Made by a program: the position numbers and the translations under genes | In this document: positions 45,301-56,665 of the stretch, piece after piece | Layout: each line of letters starts with the position of its first letter | Position numbering within the stretch: position 1 is the first letter of the stretch | DNA from: Streblospio benedicti | Lineage: Eukaryota; Annelida; Polychaeta; Spionida; Spionidae | Reading direction: 5' to 3' | Assembly (NCBI GenBank): GCA_019095985.1 | Contig: CM032661.1 | Location: 19,404,456 to 19,468,455 of the forward strand | Length of the DNA stretch: 64,000 nucleotides | The notes under the pieces: model-generated | Told to the model about the DNA's origin: nothing | Databases searched by the model: none | What the model saw: only the letters and a program-made list of their open reading frames with translations

Positions 45301-46382
45301 AGAACCGATACCAAAGGCATGCATAGAAATGATTTCATGTAATTGTTCCATGGCATGCAAGAACAACAGATGCAAATGTAGGAAATCTAAGTTATTTTGT
45401 TCTCAGTTGTGATGGTTTATGTATGAATAAAGACAATTAATCATCATTATTGATTTCTCAGTACTACCACTGTCATTTAAACTGTTCATGTTTAATCATT
45501 ATTTCACGTAACGACCTTGACAGCGCTACATGCTTTTTTTGATCAACACAATGTCTAGATTAAGTATTAGATTAAGTGATATTTGATTTGACCCAAAGGT
45601 GTTAATGCTTTGTATTTCAATAAAGTTATACTGCTTGATGAATTGTTACAAATTTCTACACATTTTTGGGGTGAAATATTGAGTAAACTAAATTATGGGG
45701 GTAATTTTGATCGTTCTCTGACCTTGAAAATGATCTCAAGGTCAAATATTACAACAATTTTAGAATCCTTACATATGACATCCTATCCATTAATAATAGT
45801 AATAATGTGTCTAAAGTCGTTATTAATGGAGTTAAGAGCAGGTTTTGAGTATATTTTGGCGACTCTAGTTCCTCGTTTGAAAGGGGGGAGGGGTAACAAA
45901 AACGGTCATAGCTCTATCAATTTTTATCTCAGAAGACTGTTTAAGGCATCAAATCATTCCTTGATAACTACTCTAAATAATGATTATCACAATTTGTAGA
46001 TTGAATAAAAAATATGATCAGGAAAAAATGTTATATGAAAATTTTAGCGTCTATCTCAAAGTTGACACGCCAGACCACAAAAAGTCCTGTTTTTAGTGCA
46101 TTATGTCCTATCAAGGCCCAAAAATAATCAATTTCCATGTCTAAGGCATGTTACAGTATTGGTAAATCACATAAAAATACATTATTGATGTGTATCTGAA
46201 TCACAGTGAGAATCAATCCTAGATACATGATTTTTTTTTAAAAAGAAAACATGCTACGGTACATATCTTTAAACGGCCGTCATTTGAGTTTCCACCCGGT
46301 TACGCGCTCCAGCGATACAGTTCTGTGATCCTGAGATAATGCCCTTTCAGAAAATGTATAGCAACCTTTTGGCAGATGACTG
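42312..46382. mobile_element. 4.1-kb element with long (about 1.45-1.6 kb) inverted repeats
   Basis: The left arm 42312-43770 is nearly the reverse complement of the right arm 44755-46382, and both begin or end with CAGTCATCTG(C/G)-type sequence. The right arm carries about 165 bp near 45863-46030 that the left arm lacks. Each arm encodes, outward from the centre, HALTGSDTTSLF-type, NHHALLKDIGVGELTEEKIK and a Cys-rich CNCSMACKNNRCKCRKSK end. The unique centre (43775-44750) encodes, on the minus strand, HEEADTR and a preceding block containing GSSSLLIDGQALVYALGK. 'EADTR ... ALTG.DT ... CxC tail' marks a widespread invertebrate repeat-protein family of unclear transposon class. The copy is broken in several places. 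No target-site duplication was recognised. Confidence 0.65.
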
Positions 46383-46830
46383 TCCAAAAAAGCTGCAATA
46401 AGAATCTTAAAGTAATTTTTGATGAGATGTTCAACACGTCAATGTAGTACTATAAGTAAATAATCAAAGCAAAAGATGAGATACTGTAGCGTAAAATCCG
46501 TCATCTGCTTTGTGACATGAGCCGCCAACAGCTTTCATCAACAAACTGCGAACTGGATTAGCCAATCAGAGGCGTTCTAGCTCTCACTCTCGATAAGTGT
46601 TGCCAGCTGCCGCCAGAGAAAGTGGGCCTCGGGTTAGACTGGACGGTAATGTGATCCCTTCTCCTACGGAAGCAGCAGCGGCGGCGGCGGCACTTTTTCA
46701 GTTTAGTTGTAACGGCAATCAATGTGGTAGACATGATCATGCAAAATACATGCTTATCGGCAATCGCCATTGTACATGTATTACAGTAATTAGATTTTGT
46801 TTGACTCTTAATAAGAAATAAAAAGCTATA
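46383..46830. other. GC-richer island with GCN repeat and CCAAT word
   Basis: The block 46560-46700 has TTAGCCAATCAGAG at about 46558 and a run AGCAGCAGCGGCGGCGGCGG at about 46671. It stands out from the AT-rich surroundings and could be a promoter or first-exon region (for UNC93A on -, or an unseen gene on +), but no ORF or transcript signal supports a direction. Confidence 0.3.
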
Positions 46831-48563
46831 AAGGGTTTATAATAGCTCACCAATGGTGAACATTTAATACTGTCAAATAAAATTAGTATCAAAATTTTAT
46901 TGTAGGTGTTTTATATAAAAATCCGTGAATGTTGCGAATTTTAGAATTAATAATTTTTAAAAACAATGCTGTACTAGCGCAACGTTAATGTGTACCAGTG
47001 AATGTAAATGTGGTGGTTTTTAGTCTTGATCCAAGCTAGTTTTGTTTTCATGACTACATTTTTCACCAGGCATTTTCACACACATTAATCATCAATTGGA
47101 CATTTCTCACATACTTGCAACAGCAGCACATTCAGGGCACAGTGCTAATCACTCACACAATCACTCATTGACTCTTTCAATCCAATGACCAGTACCTGAT
47201 TATCGTGTAGGTGCCATGGAACTGCGTATACCAGTGTATACTTATTCATTTGATTTAGGTATGACTTTGCTCAACAGCCACAACCAGACCCGATCGGGAC
47301 AGGAAATTAAGGCTCAGATTCAAGGTATGTGTCTTGTGTGCGCCTCATGCAAGCACCCGTGGGTTGTGTATATATCAAACAATTCCATATTCGCAAGATG
47401 GTCATTAGTTGCGATGAATTGCAAAGAATGCTAGCTGACAATTGCTCAGAATGCTTGACACTCAGGCTTGACAGCTCCTAGGAATTTCTATTGCATACAT
47501 TGGGAATAAAGAGATACTTCAATTTATGTTAAGGTGTCATTTTCTATAAGATTGAAAATTATTATTTACAAAGTGTACAGATGAGAAGCATTAAAGAAAT
47601 AGTGCGCGTGTGTCTTCGGCGTGTTCAATTGTAGGTGTTGAGCAGGCTCAGTTAAAACATAATGCGATCATCTCAGATACCTAAAGTTACGTGTTTGAGG
47701 TTACAATGCAATCAGTAACCAATCTGAATAAAGATCCAAACAGATCAATTTTAAGCCAATATTGCAGCATGAATTGTCATTTTTATCTTCACAAAATGCT
47801 TTCTGAAGATCAAGAAGAAAACATTTTTACTTTTATGGAAATTAAAATTAGATATGACTATATAAACAAGTTAATACAATGGTGGGTAGCTTTTTATTTT
47901 CCAAGACATAGTTCATCCTACTCACAAATGCTTGTCATTGCATTCAACAAAGAATTCTTACGTTCACTCACATAGGTCATTCATAACTCGTTAATAAATA
48001 ACATTATTTAAAGGTATTTACATTACATTCAGAAATAGATCACACAATGAAGACAACACAAATACAGCACATAAATGAGTATTCAATATGAGCAACAATC
48101 TACATGCAACAAAACACAAGTTTAATTGAGAACACTCACAGGACAAAATTTCATGAATACTAGAACAATTGTTGTTTCACTTACATCAAATCATTTTCAA
48201 ACCATACATTAACCACTCACTTCAAAACTTTTGTAAACCTTTTTTTCATAACAGTTCTCCAAGTACCGAGGTAAAATCAAACGACCAATTAACGATTAAA
48301 CTTCACCTAACAATAAAACCAACTATCACTCTTTTTAAAGATAATGCTCAGCCAAAAATAATATTTGTTCTGAAAAGCCCAGTATCAATGAGCAACACCT
48401 TTTCCATTGCAAATGGAAGATGATTAATATTTATATTCTCCTCATTTGATATTTTCCACATCTTTAAAAATATCGTGCCTTCTTGCCAACTAAAACACAA
48501 GGTCACGTGATATTGCATAATCGAATGATTTTAAACCAATATTTCGGACGGCAGGCGTCACGT
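46831..48563. other. AT-rich intergenic sequence with a SINE scrap
   Basis: The short block 47264-47300 (GCTCAACAGCCACAACCAGA) matches the 3' part of the SINE at 53.1-53.5 kb. Otherwise no gene or repeat was recognised. A 94-codon ORF at 47691-47975 has no family resemblance. Confidence 0.4.
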
Positions 48564-49768
48564 TTAACCCTCTTGGCGCCAGCCGTTAATTCACTATACT
48601 CCCCCCTCAGTGCCAGACACGCATTTTGCGTGATTGTTATTCACAGTGGGGGCTTCAGTTGTCATAGTTGAAATATGATCCTTTGTAGCTCTTACGTTTT
48701 CATCAGAACATTTTCACATTTACAGTACACATTCAGGAGACGGTCTAGTTTCTTATTTTACCATTATAAATAAAGATACATACAGCATAAAGTTAAATTT
48801 TGACAATTTTGATGTCGTCCATTCATTTGACAGCTTATGCGTGGTTGATTTTAAATGTCGAGTAGCAGTAGAAATTTTAAGTGCAGCGAGTTTTTTTATC
48901 CAGGATAGACACAAAAACACCATAAACCATCCCTATTTCATAATAATATATTTTTACTTACAATATTACGGACCAAAAACGTGTTCAACTTTTTATTTCT
49001 TCAAGGCCATGAAGTTTTGACAGGCACCAGTGCTACCACTCGACCACCCGACAAAAACATCATCCGTTTTGATAGAAATACTAGATTTCCAACGTCCACA
49101 CTTATTGGGTAGTTTGCCAAACGGTTTACTTGTGATTCGGTATCCAAGAAACAATAAGATGGAGCGTGGGTGGCCGAATAATATGATAATTCTTCTTCAA
49201 AATGTTCAACTTTGTCACTCTTACCAAAAGCCGGTATTTCCTGAAAATCAGCCTTGCGCAGCGTATATAGAATCGTACGCTCTTGATAAAGGCTAATTCG
49301 GGGTTCCTTAGCAGTGTCAACGTGTTTTGTGGCGCTTGAACCTAAGAATACCGCTATTCATTTTGATTAAGGCTCAAAATATATATCTGGATATGACCTT
49401 GATGAGTCTAGTTTCACATTTGTTTAAGGTCTCGATGAATAGAAGGCTTCACGACGATTCAAACCATATACGACAACCCATGGCTTTGCGAACACAAATA
49501 AGAGTATTTTGCCTCAAAATTGCAGCAGATAATGCGTGTTTGGTGGGTAAATATTTGTTCACACTAATATAATTAAAATATTAAGACTATGCTGCTTATT
49601 TACTTCTAGAAATGCTTCAAAATGTCAAGGTAAAGTTGTTGTTGTTGACATACCGAATTTGAGACTAGAACCACGCAGTGTTTATATACGAATATGGCAG
49701 ACAAACTCAAACTGTTTTTTCTGAAAACTGAGGCGCATATATGCGCCCCGGCACTAAAGGGGCGTTAA
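48564..49768. repeat. Non-autonomous piggyBac-like element bounded by TTAA (probable)
   Basis: The left side has TTAA at 48564 and again at 48586, followed by CCCCCCTCAGTGCCAGACAC. The right side ends CCGGCACTAAAGGGGCG then TTAA at 49765, so the reverse complement of the right end (CCCCTTTAGTGCCGG) matches the left. GCGCATATATGCGCC near the right end is a palindrome, and the left has GCATTTTGCG in the same place. There is a tRNA-like A-box scrap near 49030-49055. No transposase. Confidence 0.5.
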
Positions 49769-50021
49769 CATGGGAGAGATAGGGGAGTTCTTACCTCCAC
49801 AGTGCAAGTTACGTCTGATCGAAAATCATTCGGTTGACATTTGTTGGTTCACGTGTTTTGATGCCTAGCCTTTTCTTGCGTAGTAATTAAATTGCTTTAA
49901 ATAATTTAATACGCTTGTTTAAATGAATGAAAATTTCAGAATACACAGAACATATCATATTGCTTCTATACAAGCATATTTGTTTGGCCACTGAGCATAA
50001 CCTTTAAGTCCTAGTCTAGCA

Positions 50022-53000
50022 CTATCCTTGCGATGAGTCATCTAACTCTCCTTCATCTTGTAGCTTACACAAAACAACCTCCTCCGCTTCCTTCTCTCCG
50101 TCACTCCCAGTGGAAGTGTCTATGTGTATGGTGTTTTCCGTGGTACCGCTGATGTGGAGGTTGCCACCTGTGTTGTCGTCGTTGTCCCCGGCAATGACAT
50201 CATTGCTGGGTAGCGAGACGGCGACCTGGATGGTCTCAGCTGTCAACTCACCATTCTGCAGCTGCTGCAAAAGCAAAAAAACAAATATCTTAAGAGAAGA
50301 CAAGAAAAAAGGGATAACAATAATCAAATTTTCTTTTACGAGAATCCAGGAGGAGCAACATTCAAGAAAAAAGAGACTATGCTGAACTGTAAGTTGATGA
50401 TTTCCACCTATCAAAAGCTACTGTAGGGTACTTTGTAGTTTTGCTGCTCACTCCAAGCTCCTGCTCTACATACTGGATATAAATTTACTTATTACATGTA
50501 TTAGCTCTTTGAAAATCTCACCACACTAAATGTACATGGAATATTCATAGCAGCATTTAAATATCTGTTACAAAACATCCTATTGTGGAATCCTGTGCAT
50601 TGCAGACAAGACTAATCCATTTCAATCATACAAGTCTAGTTCTTGGTTCACTGTACAAACCCAATGTCTATTGAGAATTGCCATTCACTCACTGTGTACA
50701 AAAACATAGTTTATCAATCAATTTCTGAATCAACACCCTGCCCCACGTCCTATTCATTAAAATAAAACTACCAGTCTACCTCATTCTTGTGGCGTAAGAT
50801 AACCTCCTATTAGGCGTATGAAAGACATACCATCAACAACTAGTACAGATTGCTGAAAATGTAAAAGGAAACGGCACACTGTTGCTGTCAGCACTCACCC
50901 CAAGCACCTGGTCGCCCTGCAGGATCTGTATCTGGTGTGTCTGCTGGAGTGCCGCCACCTGCTCTGGCGTGGCATGTAGCACCTGGATCTCGCCACTTGC
51001 TGCATTCTGGATGAGCTGGGCCGTGTTGAGTCCGGTCACCGCGGACAGATCCAAGTGATTAATTTCATCCTGTCAACACCAATTTGGAAGAATAAGCCAT
51101 CAACATTCATGTTTGCCATAATTTCACACAGATACACGGTACAAAACTCCACAAGCGAAATAAATAAATGTGCTGCCTGCTTTGGAGTCATTATCCACAT
51201 TAGAGCATGCTCATAATAAGGCCAATAAAAATACATCTGAACCTTTAAAAGATCTTTGACTTATAGGGATGTTATAACATCGCAACACCACACAATAGTC
51301 AATATGAAACAATGTTTCAACAACTTAAGCATGTAATGTTTGACTTTGCTACTTAAAATTCTTGCGTTTTGACATTATGAATTTCTTATTAATTTGCCTT
51401 TCATTTCTTGAAAAGTGATATCACCATATAATTTTACACTTCTGAAAAAGATTTAACTTTAGAGAACACTTCAAAAAGACATGCTGAAACTCAATGATTT
51501 ATGGATAAATGCTTACACCAGTGATGTGGAGTTCTCCATGTTGCAATGAGTCATCACTTTGGTCTCCCAAATCCACACCAGACATACTTAACTAAAAACA
51601 AAAACAACTTACAACAATTATTGCAAAATACGTGATACAAATTGCTGATTAATTGCCTGTGGCAACAATGAATAACTATCCAAAAGGGATGCTGAATAAT
51701 TGCCCTTCCTTTGTGTACAATCCCAAGGGTTATCCAAATAATCGCCAGAGGCTATTAAACACCAATTTAAAATTCACTAAATTGTTTTTTTATCCAAGAA
51801 CCTGAATATATACCATATTCACTTATCTCTTTCAGTCTCTTAATCTACATATTTAAAAAAGAAAAAACATGATAAACATCGTTCTTAAATAAAGCCATAT
51901 GTAACTTGTTCTCAAGTTGTGATGATTATAAAAACTACATTGGTGTGATACTTTTATTTCTATTTTTCATATAACAAAAATCAGAATTCCTATGTAGTCC
52001 ATGAAATGAAAAAAGCATAGGGTAAGATTAAATTTTGAATTTACAACACCACAAGACAACGTATATCAACTTCTACTTCATAATTGCTAAAATGCAAGTA
52101 AAATACATAAAAACCTGGAACTTGGGAATGTAAATTCCTGGGAAATGATTAGATTGATGAAGCACTCTCTTATTCATTCCAATATGAAAATTCCATATAC
52201 AGTATATGACGCACAAGAGAACAAGTTATTCTAGCTGTAGGATTAACTCTACAGAAGGTAGCAGGATAAGAAGATGGTATAAGGACTCACAGGCCTCGAG
52301 CCTGGCAGACTTCGGAAGCCCTTTACCGTGAGTGGCAGCCCCCGATTGCGTCGCCGGAATGCTGTCCGGCACTTGGAGTCGATGTTCAGCTTAATGCGAT
52401 GCCAGTCATTCTCTGTGATTGCAAACCGGTGAATGAGGTGACCTGAAAATGATCACATCACTTTGCACGTGAAGTTGTTTCGAGCTACTTTTGATGCTAC
52501 AATTATCACAGGAATAGATTGTATGTGACTGATTATACCACAATTTTTTTAATTATACAATAAGGAAATATGATTCTTCACTTACATCTCATCCCATAAA
52601 CCATCAGAGGATCTAGCTGTCTCTTTCCGTGCTTCCCAGTGCCTGACAAGTTGGAGATTGCTTGAGTTTCTCGATCAAACAAATAATCCAACAATGTCAA
52701 TGCCATCTTTTCTGGTGTTCGGCAATTAGAATGAATATGCAGTAAATCACTGGAAATATAAACCAATAAATATTAGAAGAAACATCAAGAACGATCGAAG
52801 TAAAAAAAATGAGACGAGAAAAAAAAATTAAATTAAATGAAAAAACAGAATGTACCTTGGTGAAATAGGAACCCTGACCCTCATTTCTGGATTATGTTCA
52901 TCTCCCAGCCACGATCCACTGGGGTAATCCTCTGAAAAGTGGATCAAAATGAAAAATGTCAAGCAGAAAATTTAAATATGGCCACAGATTTTTTTTTTTT

Positions 53001-56000
53001 TTTAAATGGTTACAATGCCTAATGGTAATCAAAGATACAGATTTAAAGTTATCAGACGGGAGAAAAATAGTGAAACAGTTGCAAAGAACATAATTTCAAA
53101 ATTAAGATGTAAATTGTAAATGTAAATATCTGGTTTATGGTCTTCTTCCTCGAAGGATCAGACGACTACATCTACACCAGGTCATTGGCATCCTTGTCAC
53201 ACTATATCTTTCTCAACTTCCTGGGGAGCATACAACACATCTTTTGGCTACAGTAGCGAAGAGGTGCTAATCAACCACATAAGCCTTCACTCGCCTGACC
53301 TGTACCTATTTAACGCATAGGTACCACGGAGCAGTGTGCAACCTATTAGAGGTAGGTTTGCTCAACACCCATGATCAGACCCGACCGGGAATCGAACCCA
53401 TGACCTTCTGGTCATAAGTCCGACTGCCTATCCACTCGCCACGGAAGCACATCACAGCTTGAATTGCACATTTGAGCATCACTGACATTGGCTACTTTTC
53501 AAGAAAAGTTAAAATTGTGTGAATGTATGTCACCAGATACCTTCTGAGTTGAGTGTGATGAGCGTGACGTTTGGGCCGAGATTGGGCAGACCACGCTCAG
53601 CAGCCGCTGCACTGGAGGAGGCTGCAAAAGATGATTGCACGGTTTGTTGGTTTTCCAGTTAAGCCAACTGTTTAACCCTTTACCCCTCAAAATGGCCAAA
53701 ACCGGCCTTGGGCCCTCTCCCTCACATCGGCCTAAACCGGCCAGGTCATTTTCCGTTTTTGGCTGTCAAAAGCTTCTTCATACAAGTCATTCGTTTGGCG
53801 TATAACAGCGGTGCCATCGTGATTAAAACTAGATAACTATTAGTGTAAAACTGTATAACGAATCATTGTGCACAATTCATTTTAATGTTGTTTTTATTTT
53901 AAGAGAAAATAAAGAAGTTTCATTTGACAGCATTAATTTCCACCCACCAGCGCCATTTTCATGTGCATGGCGGACTAAATAGAAAAACCTCAATGTGCTC
54001 AATGTGTGACTGTCTCGTAGACATACTTTAAGTAGTTCAATTTTGATGAGAAATACATATTCGTGTTCTTAACGAATTCAGCTTTATCGTGATATATAAA
54101 TCATTTCCAAAAACACCCAATAAATATTTATAATTATTTTCTAATTACTGAGATGCATTTACTCCGATGCTGTCGCTGCAAATCACCCCATTCCCGGGGA
54201 CCCGAATAGGGCTTCTTCTTAGCATAGGAAATGTGGTGTTTGGTTTCAAAACATTTGTGAAATTGGGAATGGGGTAAGCCAAAATGGTTTCTCTATATTT
54301 TGCTAAACAGATGATCGAAATATGTGCATTTTTATTGAAATTATGGCGGTTTACAGTTAGCCACGCAACACCGCCAAATGGAAAGATTTTATATGTACGG
54401 CGCTACAAAATATTGAAAGGATACAAAGGGCTGTCATGGCACGAAACGTGAGTGGGAAAGGGTTATCAACAAATCTGAAATACTGTATATTTTGAATTTT
54501 GACATATCACACTTGTAAGTAATTATAAAAGAAATAAAATAAAAAAAAAAAAAATATTTAAAAAAAATGACAAATGCAGCAGTGACAACCTGAGTTTTCG
54601 AAAATTGCCATTTATAAATTGGAAAAAGAGTAACTCACGTGAAGATCCACGATTATGAGGTAAGCCAACAATAACAGCACCCCCAGACTTCCTTTGGAGC
54701 GGCGAAGAGCTAACAAAATTTGAAAGTAATTAACTGTTTTTAAGTTTTCAAACATTGATATAAATTATATTTTAAAATTGTTTTTAAAGTACTAACAGTG
54801 CGTTTGAAACCACTCGAGTTGGTATGTTCGAATTGACAGGTCATAATTATGACTTGCAGTATCTCATAGTGCTCCTCTGAGGACTGAGTTCACAAGTAGT
54901 GAGAACAAGAAGTGGTAACAACGGTTTACACCACTCGTCAAGTCATATTTACGGTAAATACGAGGGATTTCAAACACACAATTATTTGAAAATATAACAT
55001 CAATAAAGAAAAATTTTAACAAGGACTTACAAAAAAAATAAACTAATATTATTGATCACAAAGTTTTATATCATCAATGTAATAATTTTTCAACATACCC
55101 AGCGGTTTCATCATCAATTAAGCCAGAATTTCTAACCGATGTTTTCAAATCTGCTACTATATCTTCAAGATTCTTGGTTCTTGTAGAAAGTGTTTCAAGC
55201 TTGCTTTCAATAGAATCAAGTCGCAGACAGATTGTTTTATTGATGTTAAAGAGTATTTGCTGCAACATAATAACAAAACAATGTGTAAACTTATAAAATA
55301 TAATAAATATAATAATGAAGCATAAATCATTTACAAATTACAACTTTAATCAAATGCACATCATTTATGGATATTCATTTCAAAGAAATAATATGGCGAC
55401 CCATCATTTTATCGTGAACAGGCAATTATGATAATCAAAGCCTATTCACATGTAACCAATTTTCAATTGACTTCTAGCTCTATACTTTACAGTCTCCCTG
55501 TTAAGGCCTCAATTGTTACTTTTCAGCAAGACTAGTAACTTTAAAAGAGTACTAGTCCCCAGCAAAAGTTACTCATCCAGGCAAGTTGTCAAACGTGTTA
55601 AAATTGGCTCAGCGGTTACTCTAATGCAGGGCAAGTGAATTGAAATCAGCACTAGTCCTCTCCAACTGGACGAGCGGACTAATGACTAAATGGGAGACTG
55701 CTTTAAAATAACCCTGACTATAGGGCCTAATGAATTACTTTACAACTTAGTAGGTTGGTACATCTAAATACATGTAGACAAACAAAAACAAGAGTTACAA
55801 TGTACATTTGATTACCTTTATAGACTGTTGAGAGTCAATTTCACCTTCTTCTAATTTTATTCTCTTTGCAGTTGGCTCCCCCTCAGCATCCACACCATTA
55901 CCTGAAAGCCATAAAATAGTAATATTTGTAAAAAGAAAATTCTTTTTATGACATACAGTCAACTAATTATAATAAATTGATAAACATTATTGTTCAAATA

Positions 56001-56153
56001 ATTCACACAATTCAATCATAAATATCTGACCAACATATCGTACTGTATTGTTTTGACATGAGATTTTGTCAAATCTTACCATGATTCGTGCTCAATATAT
56101 ACACTGTCTCCTCCATTTCTTCATTTATGTTGACCAACGACATACTTCATATC
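50022..56153 (-). CDS. BANP: BANP (BEN-domain CGCG-motif transcription factor), complete coding sequence
   Basis: Eleven minus-strand exons, all in phase: 56153-56080 (start ATG at 56143), 55901-55816, 55259-55099, 54709-54639, 53621-53541, 52931-52856, 52749-52586, 52442-52291, 51591-51517, 51069-50899 and 50264-50022 (stop TAG). Coding length is 1344 nt, 447 residues. A basic patch (AKRIKLEEG) precedes the coiled coil TICLRLDSIESKLETLS at about residues 60-95, nearly identical to human BANP. NVTLITLNSE lies at about 145-153, and the BEN domain at about 180-265 (HIHSNCRTPEKMALTLLDYL, SGTGKHGKRQLDPL, NIDSKCRTAFRRRNRG). The C-terminus is Gln-, Asp- and Thr-rich with VAALQQTHQIQILQGDQ, suited to activation. 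Vertebrate BANP binds an unmethylated CGCG-containing element in CpG-island promoters. The first exon starts after a splice acceptor, so a 5' UTR exon lies to the right, in or past the gap. Confidence 0.95.
53110..53455 (-). repeat. tRNA-derived SINE
   Basis: The minus strand begins CCGTGGCGAGTGGATAGGCA (A box) and continues to ATGGGTTCGATTCCCGGTCG (B box), a textbook tRNA-like head. A body of roughly 250 bp follows, ending in AT-rich sequence near 53110. It lies in the BANP intron between exons 5 and 6. Confidence 0.8.
53672..54466. repeat. Non-autonomous piggyBac-like element (probable)
   Basis: The left end TTAACCCTTTACCCCTCA is mirrored by the right end TGAGTGGGAAAGGGTTAT. The TTAA target is intact on the left and TTAT on the right. 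Just inside the left end, GGCCAAAACCGGCC and CGGCCTAAACCGGCC form a short repeated block. It lies in the BANP intron between exons 4 and 5, with no transposase frame. Confidence 0.6.
54796..54979. repeat. Short MITE, same family as 24.6 kb
   Basis: The left end CAGTGCGTTTGAAACCACTC and right end CGAGGGATTTCAAACACACA are inverted repeats. The interior (TTCGAATTGACAGGTC, AACGGTTTACACCACTCGT) matches the longer copy at 24638-25050. It lies in a BANP intron. Confidence 0.7.
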
Positions 56154-56349
56154 CTGAAAACCAGGGAAAAAATAAAATATACTACCTAACATGTGCAATA
56201 ACTATAATCATTAAAGGTTGTGCTCAGTGGCCAAGCAAGTATGCTTTCATAGAAGCAATATTATGTGTTCCATACATTCTGAAAGTTTCTTCCATTTAAA
56301 CAGTGTATTAAAATATCTAGAGAAATTTAAATGCCACTCAATAACAGGC

Positions 56350-56449
56350 NNNNNNNNNNNNNNNNNNNNNNNNNNNNNNNNNNNNNNNNNNNNNNNNNNN
56401 NNNNNNNNNNNNNNNNNNNNNNNNNNNNNNNNNNNNNNNNNNNNNNNNN
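56350..56449. other. Assembly gap, 100 N
   Basis: A 100-N placeholder between the 5' end of BANP and the 5' end of POGLUT2/3. Any untranslated first exon or shared promoter is hidden here. Confidence 0.98.
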
Positions 56450-56665
56450 CATTACGTTTGATAAAGTATTTTAGTAAAACTATATTTATTTCAAAATTTA
56501 TTTTGCAGAAGGAAGGTGCGTTATGAATGGAACACTGTTTTGATTTTAGGGTCAAGGAGGTGCACTCATATTAGCCACGTGGAACTTGTTTAGCTAAAAG
56601 TACTGACTACTGTCAAGTGACAAGACTGACAACTCAGCTCAACATATTTTGTAAAACACTTAGAT

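Noticed and set aside
43115-45412. Two separate genes for the Cys-rich protein, one on each strand
   Set aside because: They are the same sequence in the two arms of one inverted repeat and are counted as one element.
46558-46770. Arg-rich ORF on the minus strand around the GCN run
   Set aside because: Composition follows the trinucleotide run; no splice or homology support.
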